Assembly (NCBI RefSeq): GCF_014200595.1
Contig: NZ_JACHCG010000005.1
Coordinates: forward strand, 124,001 to 188,000
DNA length: 64,000 nucleotides
Source: Pedobacter cryoconitis
GTDB lineage: Bacteria; Bacteroidota; Bacteroidia; Sphingobacteriales; Sphingobacteriaceae
Direction: 5' to 3'
Of this stretch, positions 34,530 to 43,431 are shown piece by piece (the stretch's first letter is position 1; the number at the start of each line of letters is the position of its first letter). The notes below the pieces were generated by a model. The model saw nothing but the letters and a program-made list of their open reading frames with translations. It was not told the origin of the DNA and ran no database searches. Made by a program: the position numbers and the translations under genes.

Positions 34530-36980
34530 TTGAAAACATTATTGATCGCAGTTATAGCTGTGTTCCTTCTACCTGTATTTGCCAGTGCGCAATTCACAAT
34601 TTCGGGATCAGTTTCCGAAAAAACAAAGCAGACCAGTTTACCGGGAGCAACTATCAGTTTAAAAAACACAAGTATTGGCTCCAGCAGCAATGCGAATGGC
34701 GCATATCAGCTTAAAAACGTTAAAGCCGGTAAATATGTACTGACCGTAAGTTTTGTCGGTTATGAAACACAGCACAAAACTATTGAAGTCAATGGAGATC
34801 AGCAGATCGATTTCAAGCTTGAACCTTCAGCTTACCTGGCAGATGAAGTTATTGTCATGGCTACCAGAGCTACAGAAAAATCAGGTACAACTTATAAAAA
34901 CGTGAGTAAATCTGATATTGAGGCTAATAACTTCGGACAGGATTTGCCTTTCATTATCAACAATACGCCAGGTGTGGTAGTCACTTCAGATGCAGGAACC
35001 GGAGTAGGTTATACCGGTATCCGGATCAGAGGAAGTGATGCGACAAGGGTTAATGTGACTGTTAACGGAATTCCTTTAAACGACTCTGAAAGTCAGGGCT
35101 CATTCTGGGTAAATATGCCTGATTTTGCTTCCTCGGTAGAGAGTATCCAGATTCAGCGTGGTGTAGGAACCTCTACAAATGGTGCCGGTGCATTTGGCGG
35201 AAGCTTGAACATACAGACTTCTGCACCAGGTTTAGAGCCTTATGCAGAAGTTAACAGTACGTATGGCTCTTTCAACACGCTAAAAAACACGGTAAAAATC
35301 GGAACAGGTCTGATTGATAATAAATTCAGTTTTGACGGCCGCTTATCAAGAATACAGTCTGATGGTTTTGTAGACCGTGGTGCATCCTTATTAAAATCTT
35401 ATTTCTTGTCTGGTGCTTACCATGGAAAAACTGATCTGTTACGGATTAATGTCTTTTCTGGTTCAGAGAAAACTTACCAGTCCTGGAACGGTGTTCCGGA
35501 GTCGAAGTTAAGAGGGGATGTACAAGGGATCAATGATTATATCGAAAGAAATGGAATAACCGGCGCTGATGCTGCGAACCTATTAACCGCGGATAACAGA
35601 AAGTATAATTCATTCCTATACAAAGATCAAAATGATAACTACTGGCAGGATCATTACCAGGTCTTGTATGCGAAACAGTTTAATGATAAATTCTCTTTCA
35701 ATGGCGCCCTGCATTATACCTATGGAAGAGGTTATTACGAAGAATTTAAAGCCGGACAAAAATTTGCCGATTATGGTTTAGAAAATCCAATTATCAATGG
35801 TGCACCCGTATTGACAACGGATCTTGTGCGCAGACGCTGGTTAAATAATAATTTTTACGGCGCAACTTATAGTTTCAATTACAAAGCATCTTCTCAGCTG
35901 AATTTCACAGTGGGTGGTGCCTATAACCAGTACCGTGGTCAGCATTATGGCCAGATCAACTGGTCACAAATTTCTTCAAACCTGAATAACTCTGACCATT
36001 ATTACGATGGAGACGGAAATAAAAATGATTTCAATATTTATGCAAAGGTTTCTTATAGCCCTGTTGAAAAACTGAACTTATTTGCAGACCTGCAATACAG
36101 AAGACTGAATTATGATATTACAGGTAAGGACAATGACTTACTTCCCTTAAACATCCATGATAAGCTGAATTTCTTCAATCCAAAGCTTGGTGCCTCTTAT
36201 TTTGTAAACCCAAAAAGCAATATTTATGCTTCTTTGAGTATTGCCAACAAAGAGGGTAACCGGGATGACTATGTGAATGCAAATGCAGGTACTCTTCCAC
36301 ATCCGGAAAGGTTATATAACGTAGAAGCCGGATACCGGATCAAAGATGCACAATACAGCGCAGGTGTGAACGTATATGGCATGTTCTATAAAGATCAGCT
36401 GGTGGTAACTGGAAAACTAAGTGATGTCGGGGCTTCTATCCGTCAGAACGTCCCTAACAGCTCCAGAATTGGAGTTGAGTTTGATGGATCTTACACCTTA
36501 AGCCGTCACTTTCTGATTAATGCCAATGCTGCATTGAGCAGAAATAAAATTAAAGATTTCTCTGAGTTCATTTTTAATTATGATACGAACAAAGAGGATA
36601 CCTACAATTACACCAATACTAACATTTCTTTTTCACCGGATGCGGTACTATTCGGAGAGCTGGTTTATAAACCATTCACCAGTTTCGCTGTAGCTTTACA
36701 AAGTAAATATGTGAGCAAACAATATATGGACAATACACAGAATGAAGGCAGAAAACTGAATGGTTACTGGGTAAATAATGTCCGTTTAGGTTATGATTTC
36801 AGTTTTAAAGGAGTGAAAAACATGAACATCGGTTTACTGATCAATAACATCCTCGACAAAAAATACGAGAGTAATGGCTATACTTATGGATCTTATAGTG
36901 GCGGTAACCGGGTAACAGAGAATTTCTATTTCCCGCAAGCGGGAACTAACCTCTTATTATCCTTAAATGTTAAGTTTTAA
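34530..36980 (+). CDS. TonB-dependent receptor, probably for thiamine or a precursor
   Basis: An 816-residue outer-membrane receptor. The signal peptide KTLLIAVIAVFLLPVFASAQ is followed by a carboxypeptidase-regulatory-like domain (about 22-105, GSVSEKTKQTSLPGATISL). The plug domain (VYKNVSK-like TYKNVSKSDIEANNFGQDLP, GYTGIRIRGSDATRVNVTVN, SIQIQRGVGTSTNGAGAFGG) and a 22-strand barrel follow, ending with LLSLNVKF and its terminal Phe. The start is TTG. Control by the TPP riboswitch implies uptake of thiamine or a thiamine moiety, as predicted for such receptors in this phylum. The ThiE-like gene follows by 52 bases. Confidence 0.93.
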   Translation: MKTLLIAVIAVFLLPVFASAQFTISGSVSEKTKQTSLPGATISLKNTSIGSSSNANGAYQLKNVKAGKYVLTVSFVGYETQHKTIEVNGDQQIDFKLEPSAYLADEVIVMATRATEKSGTTYKNVSKSDIEANNFGQDLPFIINNTPGVVVTSDAGTGVGYTGIRIRGSDATRVNVTVNGIPLNDSESQGSFWVNMPDFASSVESIQIQRGVGTSTNGAGAFGGSLNIQTSAPGLEPYAEVNSTYGSFNTLKNTVKIGTGLIDNKFSFDGRLSRIQSDGFVDRGASLLKSYFLSGAYHGKTDLLRINVFSGSEKTYQSWNGVPESKLRGDVQGINDYIERNGITGADAANLLTADNRKYNSFLYKDQNDNYWQDHYQVLYAKQFNDKFSFNGALHYTYGRGYYEEFKAGQKFADYGLENPIINGAPVLTTDLVRRRWLNNNFYGATYSFNYKASSQLNFTVGGAYNQYRGQHYGQINWSQISSNLNNSDHYYDGDGNKNDFNIYAKVSYSPVEKLNLFADLQYRRLNYDITGKDNDLLPLNIHDKLNFFNPKLGASYFVNPKSNIYASLSIANKEGNRDDYVNANAGTLPHPERLYNVEAGYRIKDAQYSAGVNVYGMFYKDQLVVTGKLSDVGASIRQNVPNSSRIGVEFDGSYTLSRHFLINANAALSRNKIKDFSEFIFNYDTNKEDTYNYTNTNISFSPDAVLFGELVYKPFTSFAVALQSKYVSKQYMDNTQNEGRKLNGYWVNNVRLGYDFSFKGVKNMNIGLLINNILDKKYESNGYTYGSYSGGNRVTENFYFPQAGTNLLLSLNVKF

Positions 36981-37032
36981 GATTTAACTTTAGCAAATTT
37001 TAATAAGAACATCTTTAACAAGAAATATACAA

Positions 37033-37665
37033 ATGAAAAAATTCATCGAAAAGCTTCAGTTTATCACACATGATATTGATGCCTTAACGCATATTGAACA
37101 GGCACAACTAGCTTGTGAAGCAGGTGCAAAATGGGTTCAATACCGTTGTTTGACGAAGGATGATGAAGCTCTTTTAAAGGATATTAACGCCATCGCAGAA
37201 ATTTGTGATGACTGGGGCGCAACACTGATTGTAACCAATCACATCCATTTAAACAGAAAAGCAGATATCCAAGGCTTTCATATCGAAGACATGGATGCAG
37301 ATTTCAACGCATTACGTGAGCAATTAGGAGAAGATATTACGATTGGTGGTTCTTCCAATACTTTAGAAGGGTTACTGAGGCTAGCCGAAGAAGGTGCCGA
37401 CTATGCAGGCTGTGGCCCATTCAGCCATACCGATACCAAGCCAAACAATTCTCCATGGTTAGGCCTGGAAGGTTATGCAAAAATCGCCGCTGTCTTAAAA
37501 GAAAAAGAGATTGACCTTCCGGTATTAGCTGTTGGTGGTGTGAAGTTAACTGATGTGGAAGCTTTATTGGAAACGGGCATCTTTGGAATTGCAGTTTCTT
37601 CTGCAATCAACCAGGCCGAAAACATGAAGCATGCCTACGAGGATTTCTATGCTCTTGTAAAATAA
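37033..37665 (+). CDS. ThiE-like thiamine-phosphate synthase homologue (diverged)
   Basis: A 210-residue TIM-barrel protein of the ThiE/TenI family. Recognisable parts are AGAKWVQYRCLT (substrate loop), GGSSNTLEGL, YAGCGPFSHTDTKPN (GP..xTxTK phosphate loop), LAVGGVKLTDVEALLETGIFGIAVSSAI. The Mg-binding region differs from canonical ThiE: TNHIHL stands where IND(R/H) is usual and GFHIEDMD where GVHLGQxD is usual. It is riboswitch-linked through the receptor gene, which supports a role in thiamine salvage. It may be a true synthase, a TenI-like enzyme or a non-catalytic relative. Confidence 0.8.
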   Translation: MKKFIEKLQFITHDIDALTHIEQAQLACEAGAKWVQYRCLTKDDEALLKDINAIAEICDDWGATLIVTNHIHLNRKADIQGFHIEDMDADFNALREQLGEDITIGGSSNTLEGLLRLAEEGADYAGCGPFSHTDTKPNNSPWLGLEGYAKIAAVLKEKEIDLPVLAVGGVKLTDVEALLETGIFGIAVSSAINQAENMKHAYEDFYALVK

Positions 37666-37670
37666 TTTAG

Positions 37671-37705
37671 TAATGTCAAATATGGCTTTGTCATATTTGA
37701 CATTA
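37671..37705 (+). terminator. Perfect 14-bp hairpin after the ThiE-like gene
   Basis: TAATGTCAAATATG (37671-37684) and CATATTTGACATTA (37692-37705) pair fully around a 7-base loop. There is no T run behind it, so it may be a terminator or an operator of the exporter gene whose -7 element follows 26 bases later. Confidence 0.5.
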
Positions 37706-37731
37706 CATTTCAAAAAGACTTGCTTATAATA

Positions 37732-37739
37732 TACATTTG
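37732..37739 (+). promoter_or_regulatory. -7 promoter element of the MFS gene
   Basis: TACATTTG, an exact match, 18 bases before the TTG start at 37757. Confidence 0.6.
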
Positions 37740-37756
37740 TTTCAAATCATTTTCCT

Positions 37757-39031
37757 TTGGACAGTCCCACAATTGTAGATAAACAAGATCCTTACGCCGC
37801 CCTGCGCTACAGGGAATTCAGATCTTTCCTTGGTATGCGTTTCTTTTTTACGTTTGCCTATCAGATGCAAGCTGTAATTATCGGCTTTCACATTTATCAC
37901 TTAACCAAAGATCCGCTTTCTTTAGGGCTGGTTGGTCTTTGTGAAGCACTCCCTGCTATTGGGATTGCACTCTATGGAGGTTATGTTGCCGATAAGTCTG
38001 AAAAGAGAGGGCTTTTACTGAAAATATTCCTTGGTGTTTTTACCTGCTCACTGATCATGCTGGTTGCAACTTCTCCTCAAATGCATCCTTATGTTCCGGA
38101 AAGTTATATCATCCCGATTATGTATTGTATGGTATTCGGGATAGGAATAGCCAGAGGGTTCTTTAGTCCGGCTACTTCTTCTTTGATGGCTATGACCATT
38201 CCCAGAGAACTTTATCCCAATTCCAGTACCTGGAACAGTTCTTCTTACATGACAGCCTCTATTTTAGGGCCTGCCGTTGGAGGACTGGTTTACGGCTTTT
38301 ACGGCATCACGGTCACTTACACAGTAATTATCGCTTTTATACTGATCGCTCTAGTCTGTGTATTTTTTCTGAAATCACATCCGCCAAAATATATTCCTAA
38401 GGAAAGTATTATGAAAAGCCTCACAGAAGGTGTACAGTTCGTATTCAAGAGTAAAATGATGCTGGGTGCAATGAGTCTTGATTTGTTCTCCGTATTTTTT
38501 GGCGGCGCAGTTGCTTTATTGCCTGTTTTTGCGAATGATATTTTAAATGTGGGTTCTGAAGGGCTCGGTTTTATGCGTGCGGCAGCCTCGGCAGGCGCAG
38601 TGCTGACCATGCTGGTTATGACCAGGATCTCACCGATGAACAAACCGTGGAGAAACCTGCTGGTAGCTGTAGTTGGCTTCGGCACAAGCATTATCTGTTA
38701 CGGCCTTTCTAAGAACTTCTATCTGACTTTGGTGTTCCTGTTCATGGAAGGCGCATTTGATAGCGTCAGCGTCCTGATCCGGTCTACAATCATGCAGTTA
38801 CTGACACCCGACCGTATGCGTGGCAGGGTATCAGCTGTAAACAGTATGTTTATCGGTTCTTCTAACGAAATCGGTGCTTTTGAATCCGGACTTACTGCAA
38901 AATTAATGAGAACTGTTCCAGCAGTAGTGTTTGGTGGCTGTATGACTATAATCATTGCAGGGATCACCTATACCAAAACTAAAAGCCTGCTTGGCCTCAC
39001 CTTACAGGATATTCACGAAGAAACAGTTTAA
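37757..39031 (+). CDS. MFS transporter (exporter-like)
   Basis: A 424-residue major facilitator with about twelve membrane helices. The N-terminal half shows YREFRSFLGMRFFFTFAYQM and the loop 2-3 motif GGYVADKSEKRGLLL (motif A). The second half shows RMRGRVSAVNSMFIGSSNEIGAFESGL, typical of the MFS_3/EntS-type exporters. Start codon TTG, 11 bases or so after the expected transcription start. It ends 3 bases before the convergent ABC transporter gene with no terminator visible. Substrate unknown; related proteins export siderophores or drugs. Confidence 0.88.
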   Translation: MDSPTIVDKQDPYAALRYREFRSFLGMRFFFTFAYQMQAVIIGFHIYHLTKDPLSLGLVGLCEALPAIGIALYGGYVADKSEKRGLLLKIFLGVFTCSLIMLVATSPQMHPYVPESYIIPIMYCMVFGIGIARGFFSPATSSLMAMTIPRELYPNSSTWNSSSYMTASILGPAVGGLVYGFYGITVTYTVIIAFILIALVCVFFLKSHPPKYIPKESIMKSLTEGVQFVFKSKMMLGAMSLDLFSVFFGGAVALLPVFANDILNVGSEGLGFMRAAASAGAVLTMLVMTRISPMNKPWRNLLVAVVGFGTSIICYGLSKNFYLTLVFLFMEGAFDSVSVLIRSTIMQLLTPDRMRGRVSAVNSMFIGSSNEIGAFESGLTAKLMRTVPAVVFGGCMTIIIAGITYTKTKSLLGLTLQDIHEETV

Positions 39032-39034
39032 GCC

Positions 39035-40774
39035 TTATCTTTCTCCTACCTGCTGTCTCCACATGGCATAATACAATCCTTTCTCTTCTAACAGGTCTGC
39101 GTGTTTGCCCTGCTCGATGATATGCCCCTTTTCAAGTACATAAATCCGGTCTGCATGACGGATTGTTGATAACCGGTGTGCAATCAGTATCGTAATATGA
39201 TTGGTAAACTCTGAAACTTCTCTGATGGTAGCGGTAATCTCTTCTTCAGTCAGGGAATCCAAAGAGGAAGTAGCCTCATCAAATACCAGGATATCCGGTC
39301 TGCGCAATAAAGCTCTGGCGATAGACAGCCTTTGTTTTTCACCTCCGGATACTTTCACTCCACCTTCTCCGATTACGGTATCCAGTCCTTTATCAGCCCG
39401 TGCTAAAAGTGTCTGACAGGCTGCTTGCTCCATCACACGCAAACATTCTTCGTCCGTAGCCCCCGGACGCACAAACTGAAGGTTCTCTCTGATTGTACCC
39501 GAGAACAATTGTGTATCCTGAGTTACAAAACCTATTTTCTCTCTGAGCTGATCCAGATCAATCTCTTTGCTAGAAATACCATTGTATAATACCTGTCCTA
39601 CCTCTGGCTGATAAAGACCAACCAAAAGCTTCACTAAAGTAGTTTTCCCTGACCCTGACGGCCCCACAAAAGCAATAGTCTCTCCATCATTGGCTTTAAA
39701 ATTAATCCCGTTCAGCGCATTTGTTTTTCCAGTGAGGTGTCTGAAACTTAATCCTGAAAACTCCAGTGATTCAATTTTGTTCAGCACTTTAGGATTTAAA
39801 GGTTTCTGATCAATTGGGGTACTGAGGATCTTTTTGAAATTACCCAGGGAAACTTCTGCCTCTCTCCAGGAAAGAATTACATTGCCTAACTCCTGTAATG
39901 GGCCAAAAAGGAAAAATGAATAAAACAGGAAGGAGAAATATTGTCCTGCTGAGATTGTATTTTCAAAAATAAGAATCAACAAAACTACAACCATAATACT
40001 TCGCACCAGGTTCACTGTAGTCCCCTGTACAAAGCTCATGCTTCTTACATATTTGACTTTTCTGAGTTCTAATCCTAATATTTTATAGGTAGTCTTATTC
40101 AGGCGGTCTATTTCCTGGTTGGCAAGACCTAAACTTTTTACCAGCTCAATATTTCTTAAGGATTCTGTAGTTGAACCTGCCAATGCAGTAGTTTCAGCAA
40201 CAATATTACGTTGGATCACCTTAATTTTACGGCTTAAAAACCAGCTCACAAAGCTAATCACAGGGATAGCCAGAAAATAAATTACAGTTACTTTATAACT
40301 TACAGTAACGGAATAGACGATAACAAAAACCATCCCGATCAAACTGACAAATAAAATACTGATGAAAGAAGTAATAAATTTCTCACTGTCCAGCCTTACT
40401 TTCTGAAGGATTCCAAGCGTTTCTCCGCTTCGCTGATCTTCAAAAACCTGATAAGGTAATTCCAGCGAATGTTTAAGGCCATCAGCATACATCTGTGCCC
40501 CAACTTTCTGAACAATAATACTGGTAAAATAATCCTGGAAATTCTTTGCAATACGGGATACCATTGCTGCGCCGACGCCCAGACCAATCAGCCCTAAAAC
40601 GCCCCAGACAAACTGATCTCTGCTCAGCACGTCCTTTTTCTCAATGAACCTGTCCACAATACGTCCGGTGATATAAGGATCAAGTAATGAAAAGCCTATG
40701 TTAATGGCTGCAAGAACCAGCGCAAGACAAACTATCCATTTATAATTTTTAAGATATTGTACTAATAAGTTCAT
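39035..40774 (-). CDS. ABC transporter, fused permease/ATPase (half transporter)
   Basis: A 579-residue half transporter of the ABCB type. Six membrane helices occupy residues 1-300, and the nucleotide-binding domain follows. It shows Walker A GPSGSGKTTLV, Q-loop FVTQDTQLFSGTIREN, signature VSGGEKQRLSIARALL, Walker B ILVFDEATSSLD and the H-loop IAHRLSTIRHAD. It should homodimerise and export lipids, peptides or drugs. The ATG at 40774 is used; the frame extends to 40825 with a hydrophobic but non-conserved stretch that would overlap the frr terminator. Convergent with the MFS gene, 3 bases apart. Confidence 0.92.
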   Translation of the reverse strand: MNLLVQYLKNYKWIVCLALVLAAINIGFSLLDPYITGRIVDRFIEKKDVLSRDQFVWGVLGLIGLGVGAAMVSRIAKNFQDYFTSIIVQKVGAQMYADGLKHSLELPYQVFEDQRSGETLGILQKVRLDSEKFITSFISILFVSLIGMVFVIVYSVTVSYKVTVIYFLAIPVISFVSWFLSRKIKVIQRNIVAETTALAGSTTESLRNIELVKSLGLANQEIDRLNKTTYKILGLELRKVKYVRSMSFVQGTTVNLVRSIMVVVLLILIFENTISAGQYFSFLFYSFFLFGPLQELGNVILSWREAEVSLGNFKKILSTPIDQKPLNPKVLNKIESLEFSGLSFRHLTGKTNALNGINFKANDGETIAFVGPSGSGKTTLVKLLVGLYQPEVGQVLYNGISSKEIDLDQLREKIGFVTQDTQLFSGTIRENLQFVRPGATDEECLRVMEQAACQTLLARADKGLDTVIGEGGVKVSGGEKQRLSIARALLRRPDILVFDEATSSLDSLTEEEITATIREVSEFTNHITILIAHRLSTIRHADRIYVLEKGHIIEQGKHADLLEEKGLYYAMWRQQVGER

Positions 40775-40802
40775 GTTGAAAAAATAGAGCGCAAAAATAA
40801 AC

Positions 40803-40835
40803 AAAGGGAATATAGCAAAAGCCATATTCCCTTTT
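40803..40835 (-). terminator. Terminator after frr
   Basis: AAAGGGAATAT (40803-40813) and ATATTCCCTTT (40824-40834) pair around a 10-base loop. On the minus strand TTTGTTTATTTTT follows. It lies 36 bases beyond the frr stop. Confidence 0.75.
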
Positions 40836-40869
40836 AATTACTCTTAAATTATATTTGAGCAGATCCGGA

Positions 40870-41433
40870 TTATACCGTCATTACGTCTTTCTCTTTTGCT
40901 TCAGCGTGTTTATCCACCTTTACAATATAGATATCCGTCATTTTCTGTACTTCACCTTCACCTGTCTTGATTTCATCATCAGAAACTCCTTCACCTTTCA
41001 GCTTTTTGATTTTCTCATTAGCGTCTTTACGGATGTTACGAACTGTGATACGGCCGCGTTCCGCTTCTTCTTTAACCTTTTTTACCAGGTCTTTTCTACG
41101 CTCTTCAGTTAGTGGCGGAACTACCAGACGAATAACAATACCATCATTTTGTGGATTGATACCAATGTTAGCTTCCATAATTGCGCGTTCGATTGGAACT
41201 AACATGTTTTTTTCCCAAGGCTGAACCAGGATCGTACGTGCATCAGGAGTAGTTAAACTCGCTACCTGAGCCAGACCAGTTGCACTGCCATAATAGTCAA
41301 CCATAATTCCATCCAGCATACCTACTGAAGCCTTACCCGCACGTATTTTAGTCAATTCAGTTTCACAATGAGCAATTGCTTTGTCCATTGTTGCCTGAGC
41401 ATCTTGTAATTGTTTCTTTATGAGGTCGTTCAT
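40870..41433 (-). CDS. frr: Ribosome recycling factor
   Basis: A 187-residue RRF, splitting post-termination ribosomes with EF-G. Family motifs: LTKIRAGKASVGMLDGIMVDYYGS, LTTPDARTILVQPWEKNML, GINPQNDGIVIRLVVPPLTEERRKDLVKK (read as consecutive segments) and a helical end. Normal length. It lies 40 bases after pyrH on the same strand, a pairing conserved in many bacteria. Confidence 0.98.
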   Translation of the reverse strand: MNDLIKKQLQDAQATMDKAIAHCETELTKIRAGKASVGMLDGIMVDYYGSATGLAQVASLTTPDARTILVQPWEKNMLVPIERAIMEANIGINPQNDGIVIRLVVPPLTEERRKDLVKKVKEEAERGRITVRNIRKDANEKIKKLKGEGVSDDEIKTGEGEVQKMTDIYIVKVDKHAEAKEKDVMTV

Positions 41434-41473
41434 AATTTGTGCTTTTTATCAAAAAAATATATTTGTATTAAAT

Positions 41474-42181
41474 TTAGCCTTTTACTAATGTTCCGATTTC
41501 TTCGCCCTGCGCAATTTTCATGAAGTTCCCTGTTTTATTCATATCAAAAACGATAATAGGAAGTTCATTTTCTTCGCAAAGTGTGAAAGCTGTCATATCC
41601 ATTACGTTTAATCCTTTCGAATAAACTTCTTTGAAAGAGATTTCAGTATAACGTGTTGCTGTCGGATCTTTTTCAGGATCAGCAGTATAAATGCCATCTA
41701 CACGTGTACCTTTCAGTACTACGTCTGCTTTAATTTCAATTGCGCGTAGTGCCGCAGCTGAATCTGTTGTGAAGTAAGGATTTCCAGTACCCGCACCAAA
41801 AATAACAACACGGCCTTTTTCAAGGTGTCTTACTGCTCTTCTGCGAATAAATGGTTCACAGATCTGCTCCATTTTAATGGCGGTAAGTAATCTTGTTTTA
41901 AGTCCTACTTTTTCCAGTGCATCCTGTAAAGCCATACTGTTAATTACAGTAGCTAACATTCCCATATAATCAGCTTGTGCACGATCCATACCAGATTTCT
42001 CTGCGCTCAAACCTCTGAAAATATTACCACCACCTATAACTATTGCAATTTCCAGGCCCTGTGCATGAACGGCTTTAATATCTTCTGCGTACTGCTTAAC
42101 GCGGTCATTATCAATACCATATTGCTTTTCGCCCATTAGCGACTCTCCGCTTAACTTAAGTAGGATCCTTTTATACTTCAT
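41474..42181 (-). CDS. pyrH: UMP kinase
   Basis: A 235-residue bacterial UMP kinase of the amino-acid kinase fold, forming UDP for nucleotide and cell-envelope synthesis. Motifs: [74 protein letters not shown] and [16 protein letters not shown]. Hexameric and GTP-regulated in relatives. A -7 element ends 5 bases before the ATG, so the pyrH-frr message is probably leaderless. Confidence 0.98.
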   Translation of the reverse strand: MKYKRILLKLSGESLMGEKQYGIDNDRVKQYAEDIKAVHAQGLEIAIVIGGGNIFRGLSAEKSGMDRAQADYMGMLATVINSMALQDALEKVGLKTRLLTAIKMEQICEPFIRRRAVRHLEKGRVVIFGAGTGNPYFTTDSAAALRAIEIKADVVLKGTRVDGIYTADPEKDPTATRYTEISFKEVYSKGLNVMDMTAFTLCEENELPIIVFDMNKTGNFMKIAQGEEIGTLVKG

Positions 42182-42186
42182 GACTC

Positions 42187-42194
42187 CAAAAATA
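42187..42194 (-). promoter_or_regulatory. -7 promoter element directly before pyrH
   Basis: TATTTTTG on the minus strand, then GAGTC-like five bases and the pyrH ATG at 42181. Transcription should start at the start codon. Confidence 0.55.
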
Positions 42195-42225
42195 ACTATT
42201 TGTTTTAATTATTAAGCTGAAATGT

Positions 42226-43335
42226 TTAAACGTTTATTAAACCCGCTACAAAAACCTTTTGAAGGGCTAACTGGTCTGTGATTAATAACAAATCTGCTGT
42301 TTTTCCTATAGTTATTTGTCCGTGTTCAGCATCCATTCTCAAAACTCTTGCCGGATGAGCTGAAGCCATATTCAAGGCTGCTGACACCGGTATATCACAA
42401 TGGTTCACACAATTGCGCACTGCATCCAGTAAAGTGATATTAGAGCCTGAAATCGTGCCTTCAGGAGTTACATATCTGGAACCTTCCAACTGATGCTGAT
42501 AAGGCCCGATATTACACGCAGTAACCGCATCCGTGATCAGGAACAAGCGGTCAGGCATTAATTTATAAGTCATCTTGACAATTTCAAGATCAACGTGAGC
42601 CCCGTCAGCAATGATACTGGCCATAGCGGTTGGATGATTAAAAACTGCCGTTGGTAAATTTGGATTTCTGTGGTGGATAGAAGGCATCGCGTTATATAAA
42701 TGCGTGGTTGTGGTAAAGCCACTGTTATAAGCATGGTTTGCCTGTTCAAAATTGGCATTGCTATGTCCAAGAGAAAGCACTATTCCCTGATCCAGCAAAT
42801 AATTGATGACTTCATCATCTTGTAGTTCATGTGCAATGGTCATCATCTTAACTACGCCGTCCGAATTTTCAATTAATTCCTTTACTTCTTCCAGTGTAGC
42901 TTTATGCACATATTCCAGCGGATGGGCTCCTAATCTTTCAGGATTTAAATAAGGTCCTTCTAAGTGCAGGCCCAAGAAAGCACGGGCATATGGTTTATAA
43001 GCTTTAGCCGCTTCAATGGCCTGCTTAAATATATCGGGTGTATTGGTGGCCACACAAGCAAGAAAACCGGTTGTTCCTTTACTGATCAGGTCAGCATCCA
43101 TCTGTTTTAATGTTTCAGCTGTAGGATAAGCAGAAAACAGATTGCCTCCGCTACCATATATTTGCAGATCCATGAATCCGGGAGTCAGATAATCCCCTTG
43201 TGCGTCTATGACTTCATATCCTGCCGGGATATCGCCTTTGATAATTTCTTTGATTAACCCATCTGCGATTAAAACAGCCGCATCGGTAATCAGCTGTTCA
43301 CCTTTGAAAAATCTGGAGTTCTTGATTGCTATCAT
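42226..43335 (-). CDS. nagA: N-acetylglucosamine-6-phosphate deacetylase
   Basis: A 369-residue metal-dependent amidohydrolase converting GlcNAc-6-phosphate to glucosamine-6-phosphate in cell-wall and chitin sugar recycling. Visible: DFTPGFMDLQIYGSGG (DxH-type site diverged to DLQIYG), HLEGPYLNPERLGAHP, LGHSNANFEQ, TTTHLYNAMPSIHHRNPN, IADGAHVDLE and LITDAV with the catalytic Asp. The usual FIDxHxHG metal motif near residue 57 reads FMDLQIYGSGG, as in other NagA proteins that bind one metal. 44 bases from pyrH, but pyrH has its own promoter. Confidence 0.93.
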   Translation of the reverse strand: MIAIKNSRFFKGEQLITDAAVLIADGLIKEIIKGDIPAGYEVIDAQGDYLTPGFMDLQIYGSGGNLFSAYPTAETLKQMDADLISKGTTGFLACVATNTPDIFKQAIEAAKAYKPYARAFLGLHLEGPYLNPERLGAHPLEYVHKATLEEVKELIENSDGVVKMMTIAHELQDDEVINYLLDQGIVLSLGHSNANFEQANHAYNSGFTTTTHLYNAMPSIHHRNPNLPTAVFNHPTAMASIIADGAHVDLEIVKMTYKLMPDRLFLITDAVTACNIGPYQHQLEGSRYVTPEGTISGSNITLLDAVRNCVNHCDIPVSAALNMASAHPARVLRMDAEHGQITIGKTADLLLITDQLALQKVFVAGLINV

Positions 43336-43383
43336 ATCTTGTTTTTAACAGTTTTTAAATATGGGCAAAAAATACAGGGCAAA

Positions 43384-43413
43384 AAAAAAGTCCCTTAAAA
43401 TAAGGGACCTTTT
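43384..43413 (-). terminator. Terminator after tsf
   Basis: GTCCCTTA (43390-43397) and TAAGGGAC (43401-43408) make an 8-bp stem with a 3-base loop. A T run follows on the minus strand, 24 bases past the tsf stop. Confidence 0.85.
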
Positions 43414-43431
43414 AATTTATCATTGAAGGAA

